A stretch of DNA of 47,005 nucleotides from an uncultured Eubacterium sp. (GTDB lineage Bacteria > Bacillota > Clostridia > Lachnospirales > Lachnospiraceae): assembly GCA_910584065.1 (NCBI GenBank), contig CAJTZN010000030.1:1-47005 (forward strand), read 5' to 3'. Made by a program: the position numbers and the translations under genes. Every line of letters begins with the position of its first letter. Position 1 is the first letter of the stretch. Of this stretch, positions 14,640 to 23,789 are shown in pieces. The notes beneath the pieces were generated by a model. That model ran no database searches. It was given only the letters and a program-made list of their open reading frames with translations, and was not told the origin of the DNA.

Positions 14640-16925
14640 ATGGTAAAGTTATATGAAGGTGGCGCATGGCTCGTGAATGGGACAGAACTGATCCCGGATG
14701 GCAGCGGGGCGCCGTCCGAAGTGGAGCATAAGACCGGAGTGAAAGCAGACCGGGCAGAGGCGGCAAAAGGGACGATGGCATATGGGATCCTGAAGGCCCA
14801 TAACACGTCGGGAAATATGGAGCAGTTAAAGATCAAATTTGATAAGCTGACTTCCCACGATATTACATTTGTCGGCATCCTGCAGACGGCGAGGGCATCG
14901 GGACTGGAGAAATTCCCGGTTCCTTACGTGCTCACGAACTGTCATAACAGTCTGTGCGCGGTAGGCGGAACGATCAACGAGGATGACCATGTATTCGGAC
15001 TTTCATGTGCGAAAAAATACGGCGGCATTTATGTACCGCCTCATCAGGCCGTCATCCACCAGTTTGCCAGGGAGATGCTGGCTGGCGGCGGAAAGATGGT
15101 GCTCGGCTCGGACAGCCATACGCGGTACGGCGCGCTCGGAACGATGGCGATGGGCGAGGGCGGCCCGGAGATCGTAAAACAATTGCTGGAGCAGACTTAT
15201 GACATTCCGATGCCGGGCGTCGTGGCGATCCACCTCACAGGGAAGCCGGAAAAGGGCGTGGGACCGCAGGATATCGCGCTTGCGATCATCGGGGCAGTAT
15301 TTGAAAACGGATATGTGAACAATAAAATAATGGAATTTATCGGTGATGGCATAGACAATCTGAGCGTCGATTACCGGATTGGCGTCGATGTGATGACGAC
15401 GGAGACGACCTGTCTGTCATCGATCTGGAAAACGGACGCACAGGTAAAGGAGTTTTATGACATTCACGGTAGAAGCGAGGATTACGCAGAACTGGCGCCG
15501 GCCGATGTGGCGTATTATGACGGCGTGGTTGAGGTCGATCTGTCGGCCATAAAGCCGATGATCGCGATGCCGTTCCATCCGAGTAATGTCTATTCGATCG
15601 AGGAGCTCAATAACAATCTGGAAGACATCCTCCGCGATGTGGAAAAGAAGGCGCTCGTCAGCCTGGACAATAACAAGGACATCCAGTTTACGCTGACCGA
15701 TAAAATACACGACGGCAGGCTCTATGTGGAGCAGGGCGTCATCGCCGGGTGCGCCGGCGGAGGGTTTGAAAATATTTGTGACGCGGCGGACATCCTGCGC
15801 GGAAAATATATCGGCGCGGATGAGTTCTCGCTCAGCGTATATCCGGCGAGCCAGCCAGTCTTTATGGAACTGGTGAAAAACGGCGCGATCGCCGATCTGA
15901 TGGCGACGGGCGCCACGGTGCGCACGGCGTTCTGCGGGCCGTGCTTCGGCGCCGGGGATGTGCCTTCGAACCGCGGACTCAGCATCCGCCATTCGACGCG
16001 GAACTTCCCGAACCGCGAGGGCTCGAAAGTGACGAGCGGGCAGATTGCGTCGGTGGCGCTCATGGATGCCCGTTCGATCGCGGCCACGGCGGCAAATCAG
16101 GGGTATCTGACTGCGGCGACGGACATTGATGTGGAGTTCAAAAAGCCGAAATATTTCTTTGACAAGAGTATTTACGAGAACCGCGTTTATAACGGCGTGG
16201 GGAAAGCGGACCCATCGGTGGAGATCAAATTCGGCCCGAACATCGTGGACTGGCCGGAGATGTTTGCCCTGACCGATCATCTGCTCTTAAAAGCTGTATC
16301 AATGATCCACGATCCGGTGACGACGACCGATGAACTGATCCCGTCCGGGGAGACGTCATCGTACCGTTCGAACCCGCTCGGACTGGCTGAATTTACGCTA
16401 TCGAGAAAAGATCCGGCGTATGTCGGCAAGGCGAAAGAGGTGCAAAAGGCGGAGAAGGCAAGACTCGCCGGAGAGGATATTTACGCCGTGGATCCGCAGT
16501 TGAAAGATGTATATGCGGCTATTTCCGCGCAGTTTGAGGTCGTGCCGGAACAGACGGAGATCGGCAGCGTTATTTTTGCCGTGAAGCCGGGCGACGGTTC
16601 GGCGAGAGAACAGGCGGCGAGCTGCCAGAGGGTGCTCGGCGGCATGGCGAACATCGCCAGGGAATATGCGACGAAGCGCTACCGTTCCAACCTGATCAAC
16701 TGGGGTATGCTCCCGTTCCTTTTTGACGGGGAACTGCCGTTTGAGAAAGATGATTACATTTTTGTCAAAGACATCCGCAAGGTGATCGCGGAAAAACAGG
16801 AAACGGTGAAGGCATATGTGGCAAACCGCGGCATGAAGGAAATGGAATTCCGTCTCGGGGCGCTGACAGACGATGAGAGGGAGATCATTTTAAAAGGCTG
16901 CCTGATCAATTATAATAAACGTTAA
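14640..16925 (+). CDS. Aconitase-family hydratase (YbhJ-like)
   Basis: A 761-residue member of the aconitase superfamily. Signatures are NCHNSLCAVGG (100-110), SDSHTRYGALGTMAMGEGGPE and the cluster-binding pair CGPC near 432, which with an upstream Cys should hold a [4Fe-4S] cluster; RSNLINWGMLPF occurs in the C-terminal swivel domain. GEGGPE and the overall length resemble the YbhJ branch of putative hydratases more than housekeeping AcnA/AcnB, so the substrate may be a tricarboxylic acid other than citrate. That distinction is from memory of the family and needs an alignment. It is divergent from pyrB and followed after 31 bases by a FIST-domain gene. Confidence 0.82.
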   Translation: MVKLYEGGAWLVNGTELIPDGSGAPSEVEHKTGVKADRAEAAKGTMAYGILKAHNTSGNMEQLKIKFDKLTSHDITFVGILQTARASGLEKFPVPYVLTNCHNSLCAVGGTINEDDHVFGLSCAKKYGGIYVPPHQAVIHQFAREMLAGGGKMVLGSDSHTRYGALGTMAMGEGGPEIVKQLLEQTYDIPMPGVVAIHLTGKPEKGVGPQDIALAIIGAVFENGYVNNKIMEFIGDGIDNLSVDYRIGVDVMTTETTCLSSIWKTDAQVKEFYDIHGRSEDYAELAPADVAYYDGVVEVDLSAIKPMIAMPFHPSNVYSIEELNNNLEDILRDVEKKALVSLDNNKDIQFTLTDKIHDGRLYVEQGVIAGCAGGGFENICDAADILRGKYIGADEFSLSVYPASQPVFMELVKNGAIADLMATGATVRTAFCGPCFGAGDVPSNRGLSIRHSTRNFPNREGSKVTSGQIASVALMDARSIAATAANQGYLTAATDIDVEFKKPKYFFDKSIYENRVYNGVGKADPSVEIKFGPNIVDWPEMFALTDHLLLKAVSMIHDPVTTTDELIPSGETSSYRSNPLGLAEFTLSRKDPAYVGKAKEVQKAEKARLAGEDIYAVDPQLKDVYAAISAQFEVVPEQTEIGSVIFAVKPGDGSAREQAASCQRVLGGMANIAREYATKRYRSNLINWGMLPFLFDGELPFEKDDYIFVKDIRKVIAEKQETVKAYVANRGMKEMEFRLGALTDDEREIILKGCLINYNKR

Positions 16926-16956
16926 TCGCGTGAAAATAAAAAAAGGAGGCGATCAT

Positions 16957-18012
16957 ATGCGTCAGTTTTACGGCATGAGTCAGAGAGGGGATCTGGCCGA
17001 GGCGGTAAAAGGATTGGAACGTCCCCAGTTTTTAATGCTTCTGTCGAACGGTTCCCAGTTCGAAGAGCATGTTAAGGAACTGGAAAAGCGGTACCCCGGT
17101 GTTCCCAGCATCGGGTGTATCGGTATGAGTTATGATACGAGGGTAGTGGAAAACGGTGTCGGCGTCGTCGCGTTTCTAGATGGCGTCAGCGCGGTTGCCA
17201 ACGTGTTGGAGCAGGTATCAGTCATGCCGGTCAAATATGTGCACCGGCTGGAACAGGATGTCAGGAACCTGGGCGGGTCGCAGCGGGATACGGTGTGTAT
17301 CGATTTTTGCAGCGGTAATGATGCCTGCGTACTGACTACGATACATACCGTACTGAAACGGAACGGGATTTCCCTCGTAGGTGGAACGGGCGATGCCGGA
17401 AAGGTATCGGTAAACGGCAGGGTGTACCCGGATGCGGTGGCCTATGCGCTCGTCCGTAACCAGGGAGGCCGAGTGAAGACGTATAAGGAAAACATTTACC
17501 ATCAGATGGGAAATTATCGCTTTATTGCGTCCCAGACCGATCGGGCGAGATACGTCATCGGCGCGCTGAACGGGAAACCGGCGAAACAGGTGTATCAGAG
17601 CATCCTGCACGTCACGGACGAGCAGATCCTGACGCAGACGTTTCAGAATCCGTTTGGCAAGATCAACGGCGACGATACGTGTATCATCTCCATTAAAGAG
17701 GTGGAGGGAAACGCGCTGGCATGTTTCCGCCAGGTCAATGATTCCGATGTGCTGACGCTGTTGGAACTGGGGGATTACCGGGCGATCACGCAGGAAACAA
17801 TTGCCAAAATATGCGAGGACTTCCCGAGACGCTCGGCGGTATTTTCCGTCAACTGTCTGTTCCGTTACAAACTGTTCAGCGAGCGCGGGTATATGCAGGA
17901 GTATTTGGGACAGATGTCCAAACTGGGAAGCCATGCGGGACTTGTCGGTTACGGTGAACACTATAATGACCGCTTTGTCAACCAGTCGATGACGTGTGTG
18001 GTATTTGAGTAA
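16957..18012 (+). CDS. FIST N/C domain signal-sensing protein
   Basis: A 351-residue soluble protein of the FIST family (N-terminal domain about 20-190, FIST_C about 200-345). Segments typical of it are GVPSIGCIGMSYDT, FCSGND, ISLVGGTGDAGKV near the end of the first domain, and VFSVNCLFRYKLF with GSHAGLVGYGEHY near the end. FIST domains are predicted small-ligand sensors found beside signalling proteins. The start is ATG 16957 with AAAGGAGG 7 bases upstream rather than the earlier in-frame ATG. The gene is 14 bases ahead of a membrane-free chemoreceptor, so the pair probably forms a cytoplasmic sensing module in which FIST supplies ligand recognition. Confidence 0.85.
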   Translation: MRQFYGMSQRGDLAEAVKGLERPQFLMLLSNGSQFEEHVKELEKRYPGVPSIGCIGMSYDTRVVENGVGVVAFLDGVSAVANVLEQVSVMPVKYVHRLEQDVRNLGGSQRDTVCIDFCSGNDACVLTTIHTVLKRNGISLVGGTGDAGKVSVNGRVYPDAVAYALVRNQGGRVKTYKENIYHQMGNYRFIASQTDRARYVIGALNGKPAKQVYQSILHVTDEQILTQTFQNPFGKINGDDTCIISIKEVEGNALACFRQVNDSDVLTLLELGDYRAITQETIAKICEDFPRRSAVFSVNCLFRYKLFSERGYMQEYLGQMSKLGSHAGLVGYGEHYNDRFVNQSMTCVVFE

Positions 18013-18026
18013 AGGAGGAGAGAAAA

Positions 18027-18971
18027 ATGGCGTTGAAAAGAAATGGCAGGAATAAGTCTGGCCGGATCTGGCACAATGAAGAAAGTCTTTACCCGGTACT
18101 GCATGTAACGAATAGTCTCAAAGATTACCAGAAGGAACTGGTGGATAAGGAAGTGGAGTCGCTGTTTGAACTGGGCATGGTCGGCAGTTCTTTTGCGGAC
18201 GTACTGAAAAAAGCGGAAAACTTTAATACGAAACTGCAAAATTTCGGAGACTCTTTTACGAATATCAACAGCGCGGCCGGGCAGTTTGTGCAGGTGAGGG
18301 AAGGCATTGTCGATACGGTATCGGAAACGCAAAATAAGGTGGAGGAGCTGAAAGGGACTTCCCTGCAGGTGGAACGGTCGTACATGGACATGGAGAAAAC
18401 GTTTGAGCAGCTGCAGATGGCCGTAAAAGGGATCCGTCACTGTATGAGCAAGATCGAATCCATCGCCGATGAGACGAATATCCTGGCGATGAACGCCTCG
18501 ATCGAGGCGGCGAGAGCCGGCCAGGAGGGCAAAGGGTTTTCCATTGTGGCGGCAAAAGTAAAAGCGCTGGCGGAACAGATCAAGGATCTGACGAATGAAG
18601 TCGATACGGGAATCCATGAAGTCGAGTGCGGAACCAATGAGCTGAATGAAAACATCTCGGCATCCAAACAGGCGTTAGATCAGAACATTGATACCGTAAA
18701 CAATACGTATGACTCGTTTCACCGCATTACGGATTCTGCAGACGGCGCGTCTTCCGTTCAGATGGAAATTTCCAGCGTGATTGAAAATTCCCAGAGAGAA
18801 CTGCAGGTGATCTGCCAGTTTTTTGACGAGATCACAAACCAGTATCAGGAGGTAATGAAACACATTGAGCGCGCGGGTAATCTCGGAACGACGAAGAGCG
18901 CCATGTTCGAGGACATGGATAATATGCTCTCGCAGATCCCGCCGATCATCCATGACGAGGATCCGCGGTAA
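18027..18971 (+). CDS. Soluble methyl-accepting chemotaxis protein
   Basis: A 314-residue protein with no membrane span or periplasmic domain. The conserved hairpin tip that contacts CheA/CheW is clear: IADETNILAMNASIEAARAGQEGKGFSIVA at about 147-176 (quoted here in family terms; key residues E149, N151, E160, R163). Flanking coiled-coil heptads form the signalling stalk. The N-terminal 60 residues are short and carry no known sensor domain, so sensing is likely delegated to the FIST protein encoded immediately upstream. AAAGGAGGAGAG precedes the start. No other chemotaxis gene is adjacent; a cheR lies about 15 kb downstream. Confidence 0.88.
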   Translation: MALKRNGRNKSGRIWHNEESLYPVLHVTNSLKDYQKELVDKEVESLFELGMVGSSFADVLKKAENFNTKLQNFGDSFTNINSAAGQFVQVREGIVDTVSETQNKVEELKGTSLQVERSYMDMEKTFEQLQMAVKGIRHCMSKIESIADETNILAMNASIEAARAGQEGKGFSIVAAKVKALAEQIKDLTNEVDTGIHEVECGTNELNENISASKQALDQNIDTVNNTYDSFHRITDSADGASSVQMEISSVIENSQRELQVICQFFDEITNQYQEVMKHIERAGNLGTTKSAMFEDMDNMLSQIPPIIHDEDPR

Positions 18972-19027
18972 CAAACGGCAGATGTCTACAAGGGAACTGT
19001 GGAACAGTGGGAAGGAGGCTGATCTTT

Positions 19028-20650
19028 ATGCTGGGTCAGATCGATGTTAACAAAGAAATGGGGAAAAAGGAATACGAAAAGAAGATGGAAAAGCTGGAGA
19101 TACGGTTTGGGGAACTCCAGAGGGCGTGCAAGGAGCGGAACATACCGGTGATGATCGTGTTCGAAGGACTGGACGCGTCGGGAAAGGGCACGATGATCAA
19201 CCGCATGATCCAGTCACTGGATCCCCGGGGATTCAAGGTGTTTACCCTCGGGAGGGAAAAAGAGGATGAGGTCATGCGGCCGTACTTCTGGCGGTTCTTT
19301 ACGAAAACGCCGGAGCGCGGCAGGATCCATATCTTCGACCAGAGCTGGTATAAGGGTGTTTACGAAAAAGATATTTCGGAAAAAGAAGTACTCGATTTTG
19401 AAGAAATGCTGACGGAAGACGGAATGCTCATCGTGAAGTTCTTCCTGATGATCTCAAAAGAAGAGCAGAAAAAGCGGCTGGATAAGCTGGAGAAAAACAG
19501 TGAGACGAGCTGGCGTGTAACCGGTCAGGACAAAGAAAATAACCGCAATTACGACAAATGCCTGAGAAAGTACGACCGTCTCCTCGTGCACACGGATACG
19601 GCAAACGCCCCCTGGACGGTCGTCGAGGGAACGGATAAGCTGTACGCGTCGTGCAAGATCGTATCTACAGTTGTAGACCGAATGGAGCGTGCCGTCAGGG
19701 ACGCAGATAAAAAGGCAGCGGAAATAGCTGCGGCGAAAGCGGCAAAGGCCGATCTTGCCGCACAGGAACACGCAGGGACAGGGGCAGCGGCTGGAACCGG
19801 CACATCACCGCAGACAGGGGAACCGAATGCCGGTAAATCAGCGGATGTCGATAAATCGACCGTCAATATCTCAAAAGCTGCTTCGTCAACTGGCACGGAG
19901 AAGCAGGAATCCGATGGCACTGACGATCTTTTCCGGAACGGCGTGCTGCAAGGGGTCGATCTGAGCAAGAGCCTGGAGCGGGAAGAGTACAAAAAGAAAA
20001 AGAAAGACCTGCAGAAGCGGCTGCTGACCCTGCAGAACAAGATGTATCTGAAACGGGTACCCGTGATCCTCGCATTTGAGGGATGGGATGCCGGAGGAAA
20101 AGGCGGCGCCATCAAACGCCTGACACAGGCCATGGATCCGAGGGGATACGAAGTCGTACCGGTGGCGGCGCCAAATGACATTGAGAAGGCGCATCACTAT
20201 CTGTGGCGTTTTTGGGAGAAGATCCCGAAAGCCGGCCATATGACGATTTTTGACCGCACGTGGTACGGCCGCGTGCTCGTGGAGCGGATCGAAGGGTTTG
20301 CGGCTGAGGATGAGTGGAGCCGGGCCTACAATGAGATCAACAACATGGAAGAGCAGTTCGCGAATGCTGGCTGCATCGTCCTCAAATTCTGGATCCACAT
20401 TGACAAGGATGAACAGGAACGAAGGTTCCATGAACGGGAAAATACGCCGGAGAAGCAGTGGAAGATCACGGAGGAAGACTGGCGCAACCGTGCCAAATGG
20501 GACGAATACGAGAAGGCCGTGGATGAGGCGATCGTCCGTACTTCTACGGCGGATGCCCCGTGGATCGTGGTGGAAGGAAACTCAAAGTACTACGCCAGGA
20601 TCAAAGTACTCGAGACGGTCGTAGAGGCACTCGAAGAACGATTAAACTAG
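19028..20650 (+). CDS. Polyphosphate:AMP phosphotransferase-like, two-domain PPK2 kinase
   Basis: A 540-residue protein with two PPK2 domains in tandem. The first Walker A is FEGLDASGKGT (about 45-55), the second FEGWDAGGKGG (about 350-360), each followed by PRG and a lid-type DRTWYGRV (second) or DQSWYKGV (first). Fused two-domain PPK2 enzymes use polyphosphate to phosphorylate AMP to ADP; in known ones the C-terminal domain is catalytic. The first domain has DQSWYK where the second has DRTWYG, suggesting it is degenerate. An Ala/Gly/Thr/Ser-rich linker of about 75 residues (226-302) is longer than usual. ATG 19028 is chosen for GGAAGGAGG upstream. It is convergent with the next gene with no clear terminator between. 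Confidence 0.86.
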   Translation: MLGQIDVNKEMGKKEYEKKMEKLEIRFGELQRACKERNIPVMIVFEGLDASGKGTMINRMIQSLDPRGFKVFTLGREKEDEVMRPYFWRFFTKTPERGRIHIFDQSWYKGVYEKDISEKEVLDFEEMLTEDGMLIVKFFLMISKEEQKKRLDKLEKNSETSWRVTGQDKENNRNYDKCLRKYDRLLVHTDTANAPWTVVEGTDKLYASCKIVSTVVDRMERAVRDADKKAAEIAAAKAAKADLAAQEHAGTGAAAGTGTSPQTGEPNAGKSADVDKSTVNISKAASSTGTEKQESDGTDDLFRNGVLQGVDLSKSLEREEYKKKKKDLQKRLLTLQNKMYLKRVPVILAFEGWDAGGKGGAIKRLTQAMDPRGYEVVPVAAPNDIEKAHHYLWRFWEKIPKAGHMTIFDRTWYGRVLVERIEGFAAEDEWSRAYNEINNMEEQFANAGCIVLKFWIHIDKDEQERRFHERENTPEKQWKITEEDWRNRAKWDEYEKAVDEAIVRTSTADAPWIVVEGNSKYYARIKVLETVVEALEERLN

Positions 20651-20671
20651 TATAAATTGAACATAGTCCGA

Positions 20672-21802
20672 TCAACTGGGATTCGCGATGCGGATCCCAT
20701 TGATCTCTACCTGGTCGCAGCACTCGATGACGATACACGGCACGCCGTCGATCACCCGCGTCTCTACCAGATCGGTCCGCGCCGGATTGACCTGGATCGT
20801 GACATCCGGCGTTTTCACCTCAAACCGACGCACGCTGGCGATATTGTCTGCCACGAGTTTCTGCGATTCCCCGAGGTTTTCAGTAAACTTCTCTTCGAAT
20901 ACCTCCATTTTCTCTTCCGGGACACCGCTGGTCGACAATAACTTTTTCACGTCTTCCTTATCCAGTTCGAGCGGCTCCGGATTTTCCTTATGTTCGGAGA
21001 TCATTTCATTCAGATTTTCATGTATATTCCTCACCACTTCATAATTGCACGTACTGCCAAGCGTCTCTTCGACCACGGTCTGAAACGTCTCTTTCTGCTC
21101 CTTTGCCGGAAGCGGCAGCGTACAACCCAGCAGCTCATAAGAAAAATCAATATCTGCCTCATCCGCGTTTTTGGAAAAATAGAGCAAACTGTGGATGTCG
21201 GTATTCCTATCATTGAACGCCGGAAACAAAAACCCGTTGTCCGGCGGCTGAACGATCCAGTCCCGCATACAGTCCTCAATGCTGTTCTTCTCCGGATTAT
21301 AACACAGCCCTGCTTTGGAAAGCTTAACTGGACAAATGCAGCACAGCACAAAATCATACACATAATCCGACGCGTCAAAATTTTCCACCCGATCCGCCGT
21401 AATAGACGGAATATCATACGCGTCATGTATGAGCAATACCAGATAATTCCCCGTATAATCATACGCCTCGATCACGCGGTCATAAAACTCATCCAACAAC
21501 TCCGTCTCTTCCAGCTTACTCTGCAAAAGCGCCATCAACTTCCTCTGCTTCCCATCCTCCTCCGTCTCCTCTTCAATCGGAAACTCCATATTCATCAAAT
21601 TTTTCCCCAGCGCCCCGGAAAGCGTCTTCCTAAAAATCTCCACATACTTAAACATCTCTTCCTCAGGAAGCGAATAAAACGCCTCCTTCAACTCCAGCCT
21701 CTTATTCTTTTCCGCATCCACATAACACCCGCAGATCCGCGTAATGCCATTGTCATCCTTCTTAAATAACTTCTTGATTTCTGCAATCTCTGTCTTGTTC
21801 AT
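20672..21802 (-). CDS. DUF4317-type conserved protein
   Basis: A 376-residue cytoplasmic protein common in Clostridia and of unknown function. It begins MNKTEIAEIKKLFKKDDNGI and contains RICGCYVDAEKNK, a Cys-rich CCICPVKLSKAGLCYNP, and a charged C-terminal third ending VEINGIRI. No catalytic motif or membrane segment is evident. The start at 21802 follows TGAGG by 6 bases; the open frame continues further upstream without a better site. An extended -10 (TG-A-TATACT, plus coordinates 21856-21861) and a GGGCG-TT-CGCCC hairpin lie in its leader. Confidence 0.75.
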   Translation of the reverse strand: MNKTEIAEIKKLFKKDDNGITRICGCYVDAEKNKRLELKEAFYSLPEEEMFKYVEIFRKTLSGALGKNLMNMEFPIEEETEEDGKQRKLMALLQSKLEETELLDEFYDRVIEAYDYTGNYLVLLIHDAYDIPSITADRVENFDASDYVYDFVLCCICPVKLSKAGLCYNPEKNSIEDCMRDWIVQPPDNGFLFPAFNDRNTDIHSLLYFSKNADEADIDFSYELLGCTLPLPAKEQKETFQTVVEETLGSTCNYEVVRNIHENLNEMISEHKENPEPLELDKEDVKKLLSTSGVPEEKMEVFEEKFTENLGESQKLVADNIASVRRFEVKTPDVTIQVNPARTDLVETRVIDGVPCIVIECCDQVEINGIRIANPS

Positions 21803-21888
21803 TATGTACCTCATTTCTCTAAAGGGCGAACGCCCACAAAATCTGTCACTAAAACAGTATATCACAAGAAGGGGTCCAATGTAAATCC

Positions 21889-22006
21889 GCATTTGCCCAT
21901 AGGATACTTCCGATTTGGCGGCCTCCGCTTCCGCTGATAAATGCGTAGCGGTACAGACCGACGCATTTATGGGCCGCCAAATCGGAAGTATCCTATGGGC
22001 AAATGC
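21889..22006. repeat. Large palindromic element A
   Basis: Perfect 35-bp inverted repeat: arms 21889-21923 and 21972-22006. Inside is a second stem, ATAAATGCGT (21937-21946) with ACGCATTTAT (21961-21970), around AGCGGTACAGACCG. Beyond the perfect arms the symmetry continues imperfectly (tccaat at both outer ends). The inner core, CCGCTnATAAATGCGTAGCGGTAC to ACCGACGCATTTAT, recurs in element B, while the arms do not. No coding potential is convincing here. Confidence 0.9.
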
Positions 22007-22225
22007 TGCTTTGCTATTGGAACTTAGTAGGGGTAGCGCTAGATTGGGGTGGGGAAAGGGGGAGGGGGAGAGTTGTAAAGCTGGGAGATATTCCAGATGA
22101 TTATATCGTTAAGCCACAATAATTGGGTAAGCCATCCACCACCCCAAGCACCATTCCTCCCTTAGTTTGCCATACCCTCCCTCCGACTACCCTATCCGAT
22201 TTTCCCTTGAGAAAGCAGAAGAGTA

Positions 22226-22382
22226 GCTGCCAGTGATGCCGTGCCCTTGCTGTTCCCAATGAGTTCCCTTATAAATGCGTCGGTCCTTATGCTGCGTCTT
22301 TTGCAGCATTAGTACCGCTACGCATTTATTAGCGGGAGCGGGGAACGAATGGGAACAGCAAGGGCACGGCATCACTGGCAGC
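22226..22382. repeat. Large palindromic element B, same core in inverse orientation
   Basis: Perfect 33-bp inverted repeat: arms 22226-22258 and 22350-22382. ATAAATGCGT (22271-22280) pairs with ACGCATTTAT (22320-22329), and a central GCTGC-N7-GCAGC hairpin is added. Read on the minus strand, CCGCTAATAAATGCGTAGCGG matches the core of element A. Weaker symmetry extends outward to about 22199 and 22419 (GATTTTC...TTGAG). The interval 22007-22225 between the elements is non-coding and shows only a GGGGGAGGGGG-like purine run and a small CTGGGAGATATTCCAG hairpin. Confidence 0.9.
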
Positions 22383-22421
22383 GGCCCTTCTCCTTCCCCC
22401 TCCCCTCAAGAAAATCCCCTA

Positions 22422-22450
22422 TTGTCTTCCCCTTTCAAAAACGCTATAAT
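22422..22450 (+). promoter_or_regulatory. Promoter of hydF
   Basis: -35 TTGTCT (22422-22427), 17-bp spacer, -10 TATAAT (22445-22450), 29 bases before the hydF start. It begins just outside palindromic element B. Confidence 0.75.
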
Positions 22451-22478
22451 AAAGAAAAACTAGTGAGGAGATGACAAA

Positions 22479-23687
22479 ATGGGATTGAACGACACACCAT
22501 CCGCAGACCGGATCCACATCGGCTTTTTCGGCTGCCGGAATGCGGGAAAATCCAGTGTGGTGAATGCGGTGACGGGGCAGGAACTGGCAGTTGTTTCGGA
22601 TCGGCTTGGGACGACGACGGATCCGGTCATGAAGGCGATGGAGCTTCTTCCGCTCGGGCCGGTTATGATCATTGATACGCCGGGATTTGATGATGAGGGG
22701 GAACTCGGGGAGAAGCGGATCAAAAAGACAAAGCAGATCTTGAACCGGGCCGATATTGCGATCCTGGTCGTGGATGCGCAGGTGGGGATGAGAGAGGCGG
22801 ATGAAGAGCTGGCTGCGTTGTTCCGGGAAAAGGAAATACCGTATCTTATTTTGATGAATAAGGTGGATGTGATCGAGGGGAGAGAGGCGGATGGCTGCAT
22901 GGGAGAGGGGCATGAAATGTATGTCAGCGCGAGGACGGGAGAGGGGATTGAAGAGTGTAAGGAAGCGATCGGGCGGATGGTTTCGGTGGAGGATACGAGA
23001 CGGCGCATCGTGGGGGATCTGCTGAAGCCGTCGGACGTTGCCGTGCTCGTAGTGCCGATCGATTCCGCGGCGCCGAAAGGGCGGTTGATCCTTCCGCAGC
23101 AGCAGACGATACGGGATGTTCTGGAAGCGGATGCGACGGCAGTTGTGGTGAAGGAGTCGGGACTTCGGGAAACTTTGGCGGGTATGGGGAAAAAGCCGGC
23201 GGTCGTCATCACGGACAGCCAGGTGTTCGCGCAGGTTTCCCAGTGTGTTCCGCCGGACATACCGCTTACGTCGTTTTCGATTTTGATGGCGAGGATGAAG
23301 GGGTATCTGGAGACGGCTGTCGAAGGAGTGGAGGTGGTAGAGCGGCTCAGGGACGGGGACCGGATCCTCATATCGGAGGGGTGCACGCATCACCGCCAGT
23401 GTGAGGATATCGGCAGCGTCAAGATTCCGCGGTGGCTGAAAGAATATACGGGGAAGGAACTGGAGATCGAGCTGAGCGCGGGCAGGGGATTTCCGGAAGA
23501 TCTGTCTTCCTATGCGCTTATTATTCACTGCGGCGGGTGTATGCTGAATGAGAGGGAAGTGAGATACCGCATGAAATGCGCGGCGGATCAGGGGGTTCCA
23601 TTTACGAATTATGGCATTACGATCGCGTATATGCAGGGGATTTTAAAGAGAAGCATCGAACTTTTTCAGAGAGAAATGCCCGGTTAA
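22479..23687 (+). CDS. hydF: [FeFe]-hydrogenase H-cluster maturation GTPase HydF
   Basis: A 402-residue GTPase that acts as scaffold or carrier for the 2Fe subcluster of the H-cluster. The G1 loop is GCRNAGKSS (about 18-26), G3 is DTPG and G4 is NKVD. The C-terminal cluster-binding domain has EGCTHHRQC and, about 50 residues later, HCGGC, the CxHx(n)HCxxC pattern specific to HydF. A GAGGAG site precedes ATG 22479. hydE and hydG are not in the window, so the organism should encode them and a hydrogenase elsewhere. A ferredoxin gene, a plausible redox partner, lies convergent downstream. Confidence 0.95.
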   Translation: MGLNDTPSADRIHIGFFGCRNAGKSSVVNAVTGQELAVVSDRLGTTTDPVMKAMELLPLGPVMIIDTPGFDDEGELGEKRIKKTKQILNRADIAILVVDAQVGMREADEELAALFREKEIPYLILMNKVDVIEGREADGCMGEGHEMYVSARTGEGIEECKEAIGRMVSVEDTRRRIVGDLLKPSDVAVLVVPIDSAAPKGRLILPQQQTIRDVLEADATAVVVKESGLRETLAGMGKKPAVVITDSQVFAQVSQCVPPDIPLTSFSILMARMKGYLETAVEGVEVVERLRDGDRILISEGCTHHRQCEDIGSVKIPRWLKEYTGKELEIELSAGRGFPEDLSSYALIIHCGGCMLNEREVRYRMKCAADQGVPFTNYGITIAYMQGILKRSIELFQREMPG

Positions 23688-23733
23688 AAGAGAAATGTTT
23701 TTTCCTGGATCAAAAGCATGAAAAGATGGTGAG

Positions 23734-23763
23734 GCCTCCTTCGGCACAGGACCGGGAGGAGGC
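23734..23763. terminator. Hairpin between convergent hydF and ferredoxin genes
   Basis: GCCTCCTTCGG (23734-23744) pairs with CCGGGAGGAGGC (23752-23763) with one bulge and one wobble around a 7-base loop. No strong T-run follows on the plus strand; on the minus strand CATCTTTTC comes after about 5 bases. Probably a bidirectional terminator of modest strength. Confidence 0.5.
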
Positions 23764-23789
23764 TTCGCCGTGTATCGGACGCCGTTTGT

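Noticed and set aside
19028..20650. Thymidylate kinase-like assignment for the double P-loop protein
   Set aside because: The FEG(L/W)DA(S/G)GKG loops with PRG and W-R-F segments are PPK2 features, not thymidylate kinase.
21915..22463. Three 61-62-codon frames in the palindrome region
   Set aside because: They run through the inverted repeats and mirror each other (the same residues on both strands), as expected from palindromes rather than genes.
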